A stretch of DNA of 64,000 nt from NCBI GenBank assembly GCA_002946415.1, contig NJPS01000070.1, positions 248,001-312,000 of the forward strand. The letters run 5' to 3'. The stretch's first letter is position 1. Every line of letters starts with the position of its first letter. The stretch is from Rutstroemia sp. NJR-2017a BVV2. Lineage: Eukaryota > Ascomycota > Leotiomycetes > Helotiales > Rutstroemiaceae. The notes under the pieces were generated by a model that was not told the origin of the DNA, did no database searches, and was given only the letters and a program-made list of their open reading frames with translations. Shown here one piece after another: positions 24,817-35,136 of this stretch. The position numbers and the translations under genes were made by a program.

Positions 24817-25099
24817 TGTTGGTGGGGCAGGTGGTGGGGCTAGACCCACCATACTAATTAGGCCTTCGAAGCCTGTAGAAACAGGCCTGAGAAGCCTGAA
24901 GAAGCCTGTAGAAGACCATGGAACGGGCTTATAGGCCTGTGAAGCCTATGGCCATAGGCCTGAAAGGCCTATAAATATAGCTAGTCCTTCCCACTGTAGA
25001 TAGCCCATCAGTTCAATCAAGTTAAGCATCCAGCACCTTCAATTCGACGTCCTTAAGCCTATATTTACCCGCTGTGCCTCTGTACGTGCCTGTACAAGA
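24817..25099 (+). repeat. 5' LTR of outer copia element
   Basis: Matches 34504-34786 base for base by eye. Rich in the palindrome AGGCCT and in GAAGCCTG units, with a TATAAATA box at 24970-24977. Confidence 0.95.
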
Positions 25100-25112
25100 G
25101 GTTATGAGCCCG
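25100..25112 (+). other. primer-binding site of outer element
   Basis: GGTTATGAGCCCG directly follows the LTR. It is complementary to the anticodon stem-loop of initiator tRNA-Met (GGGCTCATAACC), the half-tRNA priming known from Drosophila copia. Confidence 0.75.
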
Positions 25113-26945
25113 GAAGCGTACTAAGCTTAGGGACTTCAGTTACTTATTCGACCACTAAATCAGCCTTCTTATAGGCCAATTCGACCACAAACTGAGCTAT
25201 GGAGTTCGACGGAGATAAGCTTAGAATCGTTAAGCTTACGGGTACCAACTACAGGGCCTGGAGCGTACAGGTGCAGCTGTACCTTGACGGCCAGGACCTA
25301 TGGGAGGTAGTCGAACAGGGCTTCGAAGGTGCTAAGAGAGCATCTGGGAAGCCTAAAGCGGAAGGTGAGGAGCCTAAAGAGGCCCTTAAGGATCGAGAGT
25401 GGAAGAAGAAGGATTCCAGGGCTAGTGCTATAATCCTAGGCCTATGCGGCAAGGAGGCCCTGAACTATGTGCTGTCGAAGGAGACTGCTGGCTTGAGGTG
25501 GAAGGCCCTAGAGCGGCTCTATATGCCTAGGGGGATCCAACAATTGAGCTCAAAAATCGAAGCCTTCGCTAGCTACTCAGTGCCTAAAGGGAGCACTAAA
25601 AGGGTGGCTGAAATCTCAACCGACCTCAGTACCCTCCAGGAGGATATAGGGCTTATAGACCCTGGAGAGATGCCCTCTGAAAAGCAGAAGATAGGGGTTC
25701 TCTATAGGGTTATTCGTGCCTATGATCCCAGGTTCGACAGCCTAATCAACCAGCTTAAGCTTAGGGAGAAGCCCCTGGACTACCTTAGTACAGTGGAGTT
25801 CTTAGCTGAGTACGAGCGAGAAATAGGCCCTAAGGAGGGTGCTAAAGAAGGAGCCCTTAGTGCTCAAGCACAGGGTAATCGGAAGGGCAACTCAGGGAAG
25901 AATAAGCCTAAAGGGGAGTGCTTCAATTGTGGCCAGAAGGGCCACTTCAAAGCCAACTGCCCTGACCTAAAGGGCAAAAAGGGGGATAAGGGAGCCAGTA
26001 CAGGGCCCCTAAGCACCCCTAGCGGAGGGAGAGGCCTATCCCCAGGGCCACAGGCAGCTAAATCAGCGGAGATTAGCTGGGTATCCCTGGAAGGAAGCCT
26101 AGGGTATAGTGATCAAGAGCCTATATGGATCGTTGATTCGGGGTGCTCTAGACATATGACCTATGCTAGGTGGCAGTTCGACGATTACACCGAACTAGCC
26201 AGGCCTGTAGAAGTGACTACAGCGTCGGGGGCAGTAATAAGAGGCATTGGCCAGGGTACTGTCAGACTACAAGTGCTAGTTCAGGGGCAGGTTAGGCCGG
26301 TAAAACTAGTGGATGTACTGCATGTTCCAGAACTAGCTGGATCCCTTATATCAGTACTACAACTCCAGAATAAGGGATTAACCATTCGCACTACTGCAGG
26401 ACCTAAAAGGGAGCTCCTAATACAGCTCAAGGGGGCCACAGTGGGTATAGCCAGGCGGATAGGCCAGGCATATGTACTCCAGGGCCCAAGGTTAGGTCAG
26501 GAAAGTGCTTATTTGGCTGCCCAGGGGGCAAAAGACTCTCAGGAAGCACTAATATGGCATCGAAGATTAGGCCATTTGAGTGCTAGTACCCTGAAGGGGC
26601 TAAAAGAAGTGACTACAGGGCTCGACAAACCTATTAAAGAGCTAAAAGAGCCATGCAATGCCTGCTTAACCTCTAAATCAGTGAGGGTAATTAATAGGAA
26701 GGCATCTGAGCATTGTACGAAGCCCCTGGAGCGAGTGCATAGTGACTTTTGGGGCCCTTATAGCGTACCCAGCCTGAACGGAGAAGCCTATATGCTTACC
26801 TTTACTGATGATTATAGCCGGAAATCATGGGTTTACTTTAGTAAGGAGCGTAAAGAGCTTAGGGAGCTTTTTCAGGTATTCAGAGCTAGGGTTGAAGCCG
26901 AGTCAGGCTTAAAATTAAAAGTGATTAGGTGCGATAATGCCCAGG

Positions 26946-27155
26946 TGTGAGATCTAGACCTCTAAAAGTGAGGGGATTCGCAGTACAGTACGATTCAGAC
27001 AGATGCATTAGGTCCATTGGATGCTCCGATGTCGGTTTGCATCGATTCAGGTCTCTTTTCCCCACAATGTTGAGGATATAAACCCTCTCTTTTTCCCTGT
27101 ATTTTAGTTCTCTAGATAGATCAACATCAATGCAATTTCAGCTCAGAATCTCACA
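26946..27155 (+). repeat. 5' LTR of inner copia element
   Basis: 210 bp, identical by eye to 31865-32074. TATAAA at 27077-27082 is the probable promoter core. Confidence 0.96.
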
Positions 27156-27167
27156 GTTATGAGCCCT
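27156..27167 (+). other. primer-binding site of inner element
   Basis: GTTATGAGCCCT abuts the LTR and is complementary to the initiator tRNA-Met anticodon arm, as in the outer element. Confidence 0.72.
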
Positions 27168-27267
27168 CATTAACTACATTCCGCAACATCAATTCTATCT
27201 CCGTTCGCAACGACCATCACTTTTAACCCACAATACACCATCACTGTCGCCAAACTACGCTACAAAA

Positions 27268-30200
27268 ATGGCCCGGGAGAGCTCCAATATCTCGAAGACG
27301 TACCTAGACGTCCCAGGAGACTGGAAACCATGGATCACGAACGTAAAATCGCTTGCTCAACGCGACCATGACATATGGCCGTTGATTAACCCCGCTTTAA
27401 AAGAAGAACCAGCATCCCTTGAGATCCCATCACCACCAGCCTATGCATCCTACAAGGACGGAGCTACGAAGCTGAGCGACTTGGACGAAAAGCAGGAAAA
27501 GTCATGGAGAGCTGATCAAGAGCTCTACAAAACCTACCACCTTATCGTCTACAATGCTAAAGCCATAATGGTGCGATCCATTTATGACTACATCGAAAAC
27601 ACTGTGTCACAACGCAATAAGATGTATATCAAGGATAAACGCACTCTATGGCAGAAGCTCTCAGCGCTGAAAGCACGGCTAGCACCAACAGATCGAGTGC
27701 GAAAGCTGGAACTAGCACGTCAGTATGCACGATTAAAGCTGTACAACTCAGATCAGAACATTGAAGCTTGGATTCAGCAATGGGAAGATACTTACGCTGA
27801 ATGCACCGAATTGAAAATGGCGGAGGTCAGCGAGGATGCTTCTCAATACGACTTTCTTATTGCTGTAGCAGAAAGGTCTCCAGCTTGGGCAAGCGCATAC
27901 GAGCTACAACTCAATAAAGCAACCAAGGATGCGACTAAGCTGCCCAAATTAGCTGAGATCATCGAGGATTACAGGCAACATTTACGGCTTCAAGAAGCAA
28001 CTCAAACATCGCAATATCATTCCGCAAATGCTGCATTCAAAGGTCATCACGAAGACGGTTCAAGGGCATCGAACAGTAGAGATCGATCGTCATCGAAATG
28101 CCCCTGCAACAATAAAATAAGCCATTCTATTGAACATTGCTGGCAGCTAAATCCAAACAAAAGACCTGAAAACTGGAAATCAAGGCCATGGGCATGCAAG
28201 AACATAGTCAAAAAGGCTGAAAAGGATTCAGATTTTAAGCAGCGTCTAGAGAAAGACTATGCAAAAGAATGGAAACGGATTCAACAAGAAGCTAAATCAG
28301 ACAATGGCGACGACAAGGTCCCATCGACAGCATCATCAAAAAGTGACGAGAAGAAGACATTAGGCTCGTTCGCAACAAGCACAGCTCGATCTCCAAACGA
28401 TTATAAGCTAAAAGACTGCTGGATCGTAGATAGCGGCAGCGATGTGCATATCTGCAACAATAAAGCGAATTTCACCTGGACGCATCCAGCGCGCGGCAGC
28501 GAAATTACTGCCGGCAAGACAATTTACGCTGTAGAAGCGTATGGAAGATGCCTGGTTGACGTAGACACTGAGGAAGGGGTTGCGCAAATTGAGCTGCGCA
28601 ACGTGGCACTAATTCAAGGCTTTATGACCAACATAGTGTCGCTGTCGCTGCTAAACAACGGCGGCATCCACTGGAACACTCGTCGACCATGGCAGCTCGA
28701 AGGCACTGACGATAAACCCTTTTGCAACCTGCATCAGGTAGGCCAACACTGGGTCATAAGCCTGTCGAAAAGTTTGGCTGCATTTGCAACTAGCAAATCA
28801 GAACCCAAAATAAATGAAGTGTCTATGACCGAAATACACCAGATTTTGGGGCACCCTGGTCCTGAAGCAACCCAAAGAGTCTTTGAATCAACTGACGGAA
28901 TCAAATTAAAACCAACAAAAGAAAAGGCACCTGACTCAACCGAGTGCGAATATTGCGCAATGGCAAAAACGCATCAACAGATCTCGAGATCTAGCCTTAA
29001 AGATCATCTTCGCAACGGCAAGCCTTTCGACGAGATCGCGTGGGATATGATCTATATCAGAGAAGGCTACAATGGCCATCAATATCTGTCGCATATTCGA
29101 TGTATCAACACCGGCTACGATCTTGTAGAGACGCACACAACCGCGAGAGAAGCCTTCCCGTTGTTCGTTAAAATGACGGAATTTATCGAGAAGCATCATG
29201 GATTCAAGATCCGCTTTGTGACGCTCGACAATGAGAAGAATCTACAGAATGAATTTATCAGCCATTGCACGCAAAAAGGGATTGAAATACAGCGAACTGC
29301 ACCGTATACTCAAGCACAGAATGGCGCCGCTGAGGTCGCTGGCAAGCAGCTAGTAATCCGCATGCGCGCCATGAAGTTGGATGCTAATCTGCCACAAACT
29401 CTATGGCCAGAAATCGCGAAAGCAGCAGCTTATTTAGGCAATCGGACGCCAGCTAAACGCCTTGGATGGCGAACCCCGTTCGAACTAGTCATGGGCATTA
29501 AGCCGTCATTAGCACATCTCCAGCCATATGGATGTAGAGCATATGCTCTAAATAAGAACATACCCAGGCTGGATAAACTTACTGCGAGAGCACATATTGG
29601 CTACCTAATTGGGTACGATTCGACGAACATCTTCAGGATCTGGATCCCAAGCCTAGAAAAAGTCATCAGAACAAGAGATGTCACGTTCAATAAGAAGAAG
29701 AAATACGATATTGACGACATAGACTTAGCTATGATGGTTAAAGACGGTTTGAATACAGTAATCCACCAGATCGAGACGTCGTCGTCGCCTGATGTTATTC
29801 AACTAGTCGATGATGATGTATGGGATACAATTGTGGTTGAAGTGCCAGTTGCGGCAGATTCTCCAAGAGAAGAAGAATCCGATTCCACGCTAAGTGAAGT
29901 AAGCGAGGATTCAGCCAATGAAAGCACAGAAAACGACCAAGATCCGGAAGCTCCAGCCAATCAGAACACAGAACAGTCACATGACCCACAAGCTAAGCCT
30001 ACCGAGCTGGAGCATCAACAGCTTCCAACACCTGAGAATTCACAGTTTTTAACTGATTCTGACACCGAAACCACGACTGTTGAATCAGCACCTTTAAATG
30101 ACGAACTTAGCACCGGCAACACTGCTACAAGAGCATCTGAGATTAGCAGCACAATCGACGCTTCTAACATTTTAGCAGAAGGACGTCGAACCCGCAGTGC

Positions 30201-31836
30201 GCACTCCGTTTTGCACCATGCATTCAGCTCGTTTTTGGCCTCAAGAGACAAAAGGATCCATCGCGATCAGCTCCCACCTGAGCCTACGAACTGGAAGGAG
30301 GCAATGAGGCATAAGTATGCATCAGAATGGCTCAAAGCAGCAGAAAAAGAGCTCAACACGTTGATGCGAAAAGAGACGTTTGAGTACGTTCCGCAACCAT
30401 CTGATGGCACAATCCCACTTCCATTGAAATGGGTTCCAAAATACAAATTCGACGCCGACGGCTTCCTAGACTCTTTTAAAATGCGTCTCTGCGCGAGAGG
30501 CGATTTACAACATACCGACGATGACACCTATGCGGCAACATTAGCTGCGCAAACCTTTCGAGCCGTCATGGCCATTGCTGCAGCTTTCGACTTAGATACA
30601 CGGCAATACGATGCCATCAATGCATTCGTCAATGCGATCTTACGTCCACCTATTTGCTGTAAAGCACCGCCAGGATTCGACAAATCAGGGCTCGTTCTTA
30701 TGGTGCATCGAGCACTATATGGACTCAAGATATCGCCGAATTTGTGGTATTCGCTGCTGGTTTCGGTGCTTGAAGAGCTAGGTGTATCGCAAGTTCCAGG
30801 CGTCAACTGCTTATTTACAAATGACTGGCTAACACTTCTTTTTTATGTCGACGACATCACCGCGGTTTATCATCCAAAGCATAAAGCGAAAATGGACGAA
30901 TTTGAGCACAAGCTGATGCAACGCTTTGAGATCAGAGCTATGGGCGAGATCAACCATTTCCTTGGAATCCGTGTCATTCGAAAAAGGGACGAACGAAAGC
31001 TCTACTTAATCCAAGACTCCTACATCGATAAAATTCAAGAACGTTTCAAGATCGAACCTTCGAACTACATTAAAACACCGCTGCCGATGCAAGAGCTAGT
31101 TAAAAACGAAGCAACAGCAACAGAATCGCAGATCAAGGCATACCAGAACCGCGTCGGCTGCCTGACATATGCAGCTATAATCAGCCGTCCTGACATTGCG
31201 AAAGCCATTTCGAAGCTCGCGGAGTTCCAGCAGAATCCATCGCAATCGCATATTGACGCCGCAAATCACTGTCTCAAATACCTCATTTCAACAAAGAACC
31301 TGGCAATTATATACGACGGCAACATCAGCTCAAAGCAGATCTTTATGGCTGCTAGCGATGCAGCATTCAGCGATGACGCAACAACACGATTCAGCTCAAA
31401 TGGCTTCTGCTTCCAGCTTTATGGAGGTGTAATCCATTATAAAGCAACCAAACAGCGAACAGTCACTACCTCTAGCACCGAAGCAGAGCTCCTAGCTCTG
31501 TCCACAACTGCTAAGGAATTTATATGGTGGAAGAGACTGTTTGAGAATCTCAATTTCGATCTAGAGTCAGAAATGTCCATTTATTGTGATAATCAACAAA
31601 CGATCAGGCTGAGGAGCATGGATACACCCAGACTAACTACGAAGCTGAAGCACGTGGATGTACATTCGTGCTGGCTGCGTCAGGAAGTGCAGTCCAAGAA
31701 GCTCAAAGTCGATTGGATCCCTACCGCCGACATGGTTGCGGATGGATTTACGAAGCTTTTAAGCCCTCAAAAGCATGCACGCTTCGTAGAGCAACTACGA
31801 CTAATTGACATTTCAACTGAACTAGCTACAACTTAG
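27268..31836 (+). CDS. copia gag-pol polyprotein, intact
   Basis: An uninterrupted 1522-residue frame starting 112 bases after the 5' LTR. In order: a Gag domain (about 1-260), a variant zinc knuckle (CPCN..H..HC near 275), an aspartic protease with WIVDSGSD near 388, an integrase zinc-binding HHCC region ending CEYCAMAK, an integrase core with Asp in AWDMIYI, Asp in VTLDNE and Glu in NGAAEV, a Ser/Glu/Thr-rich linker (about 850-1000), reverse transcriptase with ALYGLK and FYVDD, and RNase H with ASDAAF, SSTEAELL and YCDNQQ. The order protease-integrase-RT-RNase H defines Ty1/copia. It encodes everything needed for retrotransposition of itself. No frame break and no excess of TA-rich repeat-induced mutation were noticed. 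Confidence 0.96.
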   Translation: MARESSNISKTYLDVPGDWKPWITNVKSLAQRDHDIWPLINPALKEEPASLEIPSPPAYASYKDGATKLSDLDEKQEKSWRADQELYKTYHLIVYNAKAIMVRSIYDYIENTVSQRNKMYIKDKRTLWQKLSALKARLAPTDRVRKLELARQYARLKLYNSDQNIEAWIQQWEDTYAECTELKMAEVSEDASQYDFLIAVAERSPAWASAYELQLNKATKDATKLPKLAEIIEDYRQHLRLQEATQTSQYHSANAAFKGHHEDGSRASNSRDRSSSKCPCNNKISHSIEHCWQLNPNKRPENWKSRPWACKNIVKKAEKDSDFKQRLEKDYAKEWKRIQQEAKSDNGDDKVPSTASSKSDEKKTLGSFATSTARSPNDYKLKDCWIVDSGSDVHICNNKANFTWTHPARGSEITAGKTIYAVEAYGRCLVDVDTEEGVAQIELRNVALIQGFMTNIVSLSLLNNGGIHWNTRRPWQLEGTDDKPFCNLHQVGQHWVISLSKSLAAFATSKSEPKINEVSMTEIHQILGHPGPEATQRVFESTDGIKLKPTKEKAPDSTECEYCAMAKTHQQISRSSLKDHLRNGKPFDEIAWDMIYIREGYNGHQYLSHIRCINTGYDLVETHTTAREAFPLFVKMTEFIEKHHGFKIRFVTLDNEKNLQNEFISHCTQKGIEIQRTAPYTQAQNGAAEVAGKQLVIRMRAMKLDANLPQTLWPEIAKAAAYLGNRTPAKRLGWRTPFELVMGIKPSLAHLQPYGCRAYALNKNIPRLDKLTARAHIGYLIGYDSTNIFRIWIPSLEKVIRTRDVTFNKKKKYDIDDIDLAMMVKDGLNTVIHQIETSSSPDVIQLVDDDVWDTIVVEVPVAADSPREEESDSTLSEVSEDSANESTENDQDPEAPANQNTEQSHDPQAKPTELEHQQLPTPENSQFLTDSDTETTTVESAPLNDELSTGNTATRASEISSTIDASNILAEGRRTRSAHSVLHHAFSSFLASRDKRIHRDQLPPEPTNWKEAMRHKYASEWLKAAEKELNTLMRKETFEYVPQPSDGTIPLPLKWVPKYKFDADGFLDSFKMRLCARGDLQHTDDDTYAATLAAQTFRAVMAIAAAFDLDTRQYDAINAFVNAILRPPICCKAPPGFDKSGLVLMVHRALYGLKISPNLWYSLLVSVLEELGVSQVPGVNCLFTNDWLTLLFYVDDITAVYHPKHKAKMDEFEHKLMQRFEIRAMGEINHFLGIRVIRKRDERKLYLIQDSYIDKIQERFKIEPSNYIKTPLPMQELVKNEATATESQIKAYQNRVGCLTYAAIISRPDIAKAISKLAEFQQNPSQSHIDAANHCLKYLISTKNLAIIYDGNISSKQIFMAASDAAFSDDATTRFSSNGFCFQLYGGVIHYKATKQRTVTTSSTEAELLALSTTAKEFIWWKRLFENLNFDLESEMSIYCDNQQTIRLRSMDTPRLTTKLKHVDVHSCWLRQEVQSKKLKVDWIPTADMVADGFTKLLSPQKHARFVEQLRLIDISTELATT

Positions 31837-31864
31837 ATACATAGGATCTAAGCTGAAGGGGGTG

Positions 31865-32074
31865 TGTGAGATCTAGACCTCTAAAAGTGAGGGGATTCGC
31901 AGTACAGTACGATTCAGACAGATGCATTAGGTCCATTGGATGCTCCGATGTCGGTTTGCATCGATTCAGGTCTCTTTTCCCCACAATGTTGAGGATATAA
32001 ACCCTCTCTTTTTCCCTGTATTTTAGTTCTCTAGATAGATCAACATCAATGCAATTTCAGCTCAGAATCTCACA
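31865..32074 (+). repeat. 3' LTR of inner copia element
   Basis: Identical to the 5' LTR at 26946-27155, followed by the CCAGG target duplication at 32075-32079. Confidence 0.96.
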
Positions 32075-34503
32075 CCAGGAATACAAGGCATTAGAAAGGG
32101 CTTTAGCTACTACAGGGGTGCAATTCGAGTACACTACACCCTATACACCTGAGCAAAATGGGGTGGCTGAGCGCCTAAACAGGAGCCTAATGGATGTAGC
32201 TAGGACTATGCTACAGGACTCAGGCCTACCTAGCAAATTCTGGGCAGAAGCCGCAAATACAGCCTGTTACTTGAGAAATAGGACCCCTGTAGGGCCTAAT
32301 GGACTTACCCCTGAGGAAGCATATAGTGGGAAGCGCCCTTATATTGGCCACCTAAGAGCTTTTGGCTGTACTGCTTATGCCCATATAGCTAAAGAAAGGA
32401 GGCTTAAGCTTGAACCGAACGCCAGGAAAATGGTATTTATAGGCTATATGCCTACGGCCAGGCAATACAGGCTGTACGACCCTGAAACGAAGAAGGTGGT
32501 GCTAGCTACAGCACCTAGGTTCGTCGAAAATCAGCCATTTAAGCTGGAAGGCCTTGAAACCACGCAAATAAGCAGCCCTGAGGAGGCTAGCCCAGAGGCT
32601 GAGCTGCCTGAAGGAGACACCATTATAGTGGATACTAGCCACTTAGAGAGCCTAGAAATGGCTGGAGCAGGGGGCTCAGAGGGCTCTGAGTCGTCTGAGC
32701 CAGATGAGCCGGTAGGGCTAAATGAGCCAATTGAGCTAAGTGACCCCGAAAGGCCTGATGACCTAGAGCTAGGGGGGAATAGTACCCTAGAAGGTACTGA
32801 AGCTCAAGGCCACCAGGACTCTCCCCAGGCTCAAGAACCCCCCCAAGGAAGGGTACTACGGGCTAGAGAGCCTAGGAATTATGCCCTGCTAGCACCCGAA
32901 AAGGTTAATATCCCCCAGAGCTATACTGAGGCAATAAATGACCCTATATGGGGAGCCTATTGGAAGGAGGCAATTAAGGACGAACTAGCGAAATTACAGG
33001 CCTTAGGCACCTGGGAATACGCTGTACTCCCTGAAGGGAAGAAGCCTGTGGGCACTAAATGGGTATTTACAGTCAAGTACACCCCTACAGGCCTAATCGA
33101 TCGCTTTAAAGCTAGGCTAGTTGCACAGGGCTTTAGCCAGACGCCTGGAGACGACTTCTTGGAGACCTTCAGTCCTACAGTCAGACAAGAGAGCCTAAGG
33201 GTCCTGCTAGCTATAGGGGTATATGAGGACCTAGAAATCAAGCAAGTGGATGTAGTCAGTGCCTATCCGAGGGCTAAACTACATGCCACTATATATGCTA
33301 AAGTCCCCTTAGGCCTAGAAGGGTGCCCCGAAGGAAAGGTACTACAGCTAAAAGCACCCCTATATGGGCTCAAGCAGTCAGGACGGGAGTGGTATATCGA
33401 AGCCTGTAGTGGGTTTAAGAAGCTAGGTTTCCAGCCCTTATATAGTGATCCTAGTGTATTCAAGAACCCTGAATCGGGAGTGCTAATAGGCTTATATGTC
33501 GATGATATGCTCATTTTAGGCCCTGTACTACAGGAGGTACAGGAGGTAATTAAGGGCATTTCAAGTCTATGGCAAATAAAGGACCTAGGGGACGTAGGAG
33601 TGATTTTAGGCCTACAAGTGACCCGAAACAGAGAGGCAAGGGCCCTAAGGCTAACTCAGGGGGCCTATATTAAGGACCTAATCGCTAGGTTCAAGCTTAG
33701 GGAGGCTAACCCTATAAACCTCCCTGTAGCGGATCGAGATACCTTGATTAAAGGGGTTGAGAATGAGCCTCCGGCTGATCAAGCCCTATATCAGAGCGCT
33801 GTAGGGGGCCTCTTATGGTGTGCTAAGGGTACTAGGCCTGACATTACATATGCAGTGGGACAGCTGAGCCAGCACTGTAGCATGCCAGTAATTAGGCACT
33901 GGAATGCAGTCCTACGGGTGCTAAAGTACCTAAACGGCACCCAGGGCTACTGCCTCGAGTACGGCAATATAGGTAAAGGAAAGCCTATACTACAGGGCTA
34001 CTGCGACGCTGACTATGCCGGGGATACGATCGATAGGCGGTCAGTTTCAGGGTACTTATACCTATTGTTAGGGGGGCCAGTTACCTGGAACTCAGTCAAG
34101 CAGCGTTGTGTAAGCCTATCCACCACTGAAGCTGAGTATATAGCCTTATCTGAGGCTAGTAAGCAAGGGCAGTGGCTAAGGGCTCTAATCAAGGAGGTGG
34201 ATAGACCCCAGTACCTAGGGGACCACCTGGAGGTGCCTATCCTTAGTGATAATCAGGGTTGTATCGCCCTGGCTAAGGACCCTATAGCCCACGGCAGAAC
34301 AAAGCATATAGAGGTCCGGTACCACTATATTAGGGACCTTATGGCCTATGGTAAGGCCACTATAGCGTACTGCTCAACTGAGAATATGCTAGCCGACATA
34401 CTAACCAAGCCTCTGCCACTTGTAGCCTTCAGAAGGTGCATTCAGGGGCTAATGAGCCTAAAGTAAGGTGCCAGGGGGCATCTACAGTAGTCAGGAAGGG
34501 GGC

Positions 34504-34786
34504 TGTTGGTGGGGCAGGTGGTGGGGCTAGACCCACCATACTAATTAGGCCTTCGAAGCCTGTAGAAACAGGCCTGAGAAGCCTGAAGAAGCCTGTAGAA
34601 GACCATGGAACGGGCTTATAGGCCTGTGAAGCCTATGGCCATAGGCCTGAAAGGCCTATAAATATAGCTAGTCCTTCCCACTGTAGATAGCCCATCAGTT
34701 CAATCAAGTTAAGCATCCAGCACCTTCAATTCGACGTCCTTAAGCCTATATTTACCCGCTGTGCCTCTGTACGTGCCTGTACAAGA
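34504..34786 (+). repeat. 3' LTR of outer copia element
   Basis: Identical by eye to 24817-25099, followed by the CGAGC target duplication at 34787-34791. Confidence 0.95.
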
Positions 34787-34791
34787 CGAGC

Positions 34792-35136
34792 GACTTTACT
34801 GAATCTTCCAGCGCGCTGGAGAACAGCTGGACTCCACCCATGCCCACTTCATTGCCGATCTTAGTGAGAATGCTCATTTAGTTCTGGAAAGTATCAGTGA
34901 AGAATGAGGCCTATTTGTGTAACTCGTGAGATTTCCAGAGACCGGGCTTTATATGGTCTGGGTCAGGCGCCGCACCATCGTGGATTTCCGGATGTCCACT
35001 CAAATTTAGATGCTCGGAATTTTATATGTCTTTGAATATCTGAAAATTACCAGAATTGAAGGCACTTGTACCAATCTTGAATTTGTGTTCATAATCAAGC
35101 CATATCTTCGCATCATATGCACCTTCCCACTTGTTA
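34792..35136. other. flank of outer element, possible gene debris
   Basis: No complete gene. The plus strand could hold a last exon after CTTCCAG at 34810, reading RAGEQLDSTHAHFIADLSEN and ending in TGA near 34907, but no family was recognised. On the minus strand, where the C-terminus of the neighbouring P450 should be, no haem-binding Cys motif is present in any frame. Confidence 0.35.

Larger units (their letters stand above)
26946..32074 (+). mobile_element. inner Ty1/copia retrotransposon, intact
   Basis: A 5129-bp element with identical 210-bp LTRs (26946-27155, 31865-32074) that start TGTGAG and end CTCACA, a perfect 6-bp inverted pair. It is flanked by the 5-bp duplication CCAGG (26941-26945, 32075-32079). 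It has one long uninterrupted gag-pol frame, a primer-binding site next to the 5' LTR and a purine tract (GAAGGGGG) before the 3' LTR. Nothing visible prevents activity. It differs from its host element in LTR, codon use and protein sequence, so it is a different family. Confidence 0.97.
25199..34466 (+). pseudogene. outer copia gag-pol, split by nested element
   Basis: The frame runs 25199-26945 and resumes at 32080-34466. The two parts are in the same phase once the nested element and one duplicated CCAGG are discounted, which would give about 1377 codons with no other damage seen. First part: Gag, zinc knuckle CFNCGQKGHFKANC (about residues 240-253), aspartic protease DSGCS, GAG-pre-integrase HHCC region and the start of the integrase core, with its first Asp in DFWGPY and second in IRCDNAQ. 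Second part: integrase catalytic Glu in NGVAERLN, reverse transcriptase with LYGLKQS and YVDD, and RNase H with YCDADYAG, STTEAEY and SDNQG. The protein cannot be made in one piece as it stands. Confidence 0.93.
24817..34786 (+). mobile_element. outer Ty1/copia retrotransposon, interrupted
   Basis: Identical 283-bp LTRs (24817-25099, 34504-34786) enclose a copia-order gag-pol frame, with a primer-binding site right after the 5' LTR and a purine tract (AGGAAGGGGG) before the 3' LTR. It is bordered by 5-bp duplications CGAGC at 24812-24816 and 34787-34791. A second copia element (26946-32074) is inserted inside it. Without that insert it would be about 4.8 kb long. The LTR begins TG but ends CAAGA rather than the usual CA. 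Each LTR has a TATAAATA box (24970 in the left copy). Identical LTRs imply recent transposition. Confidence 0.95.
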
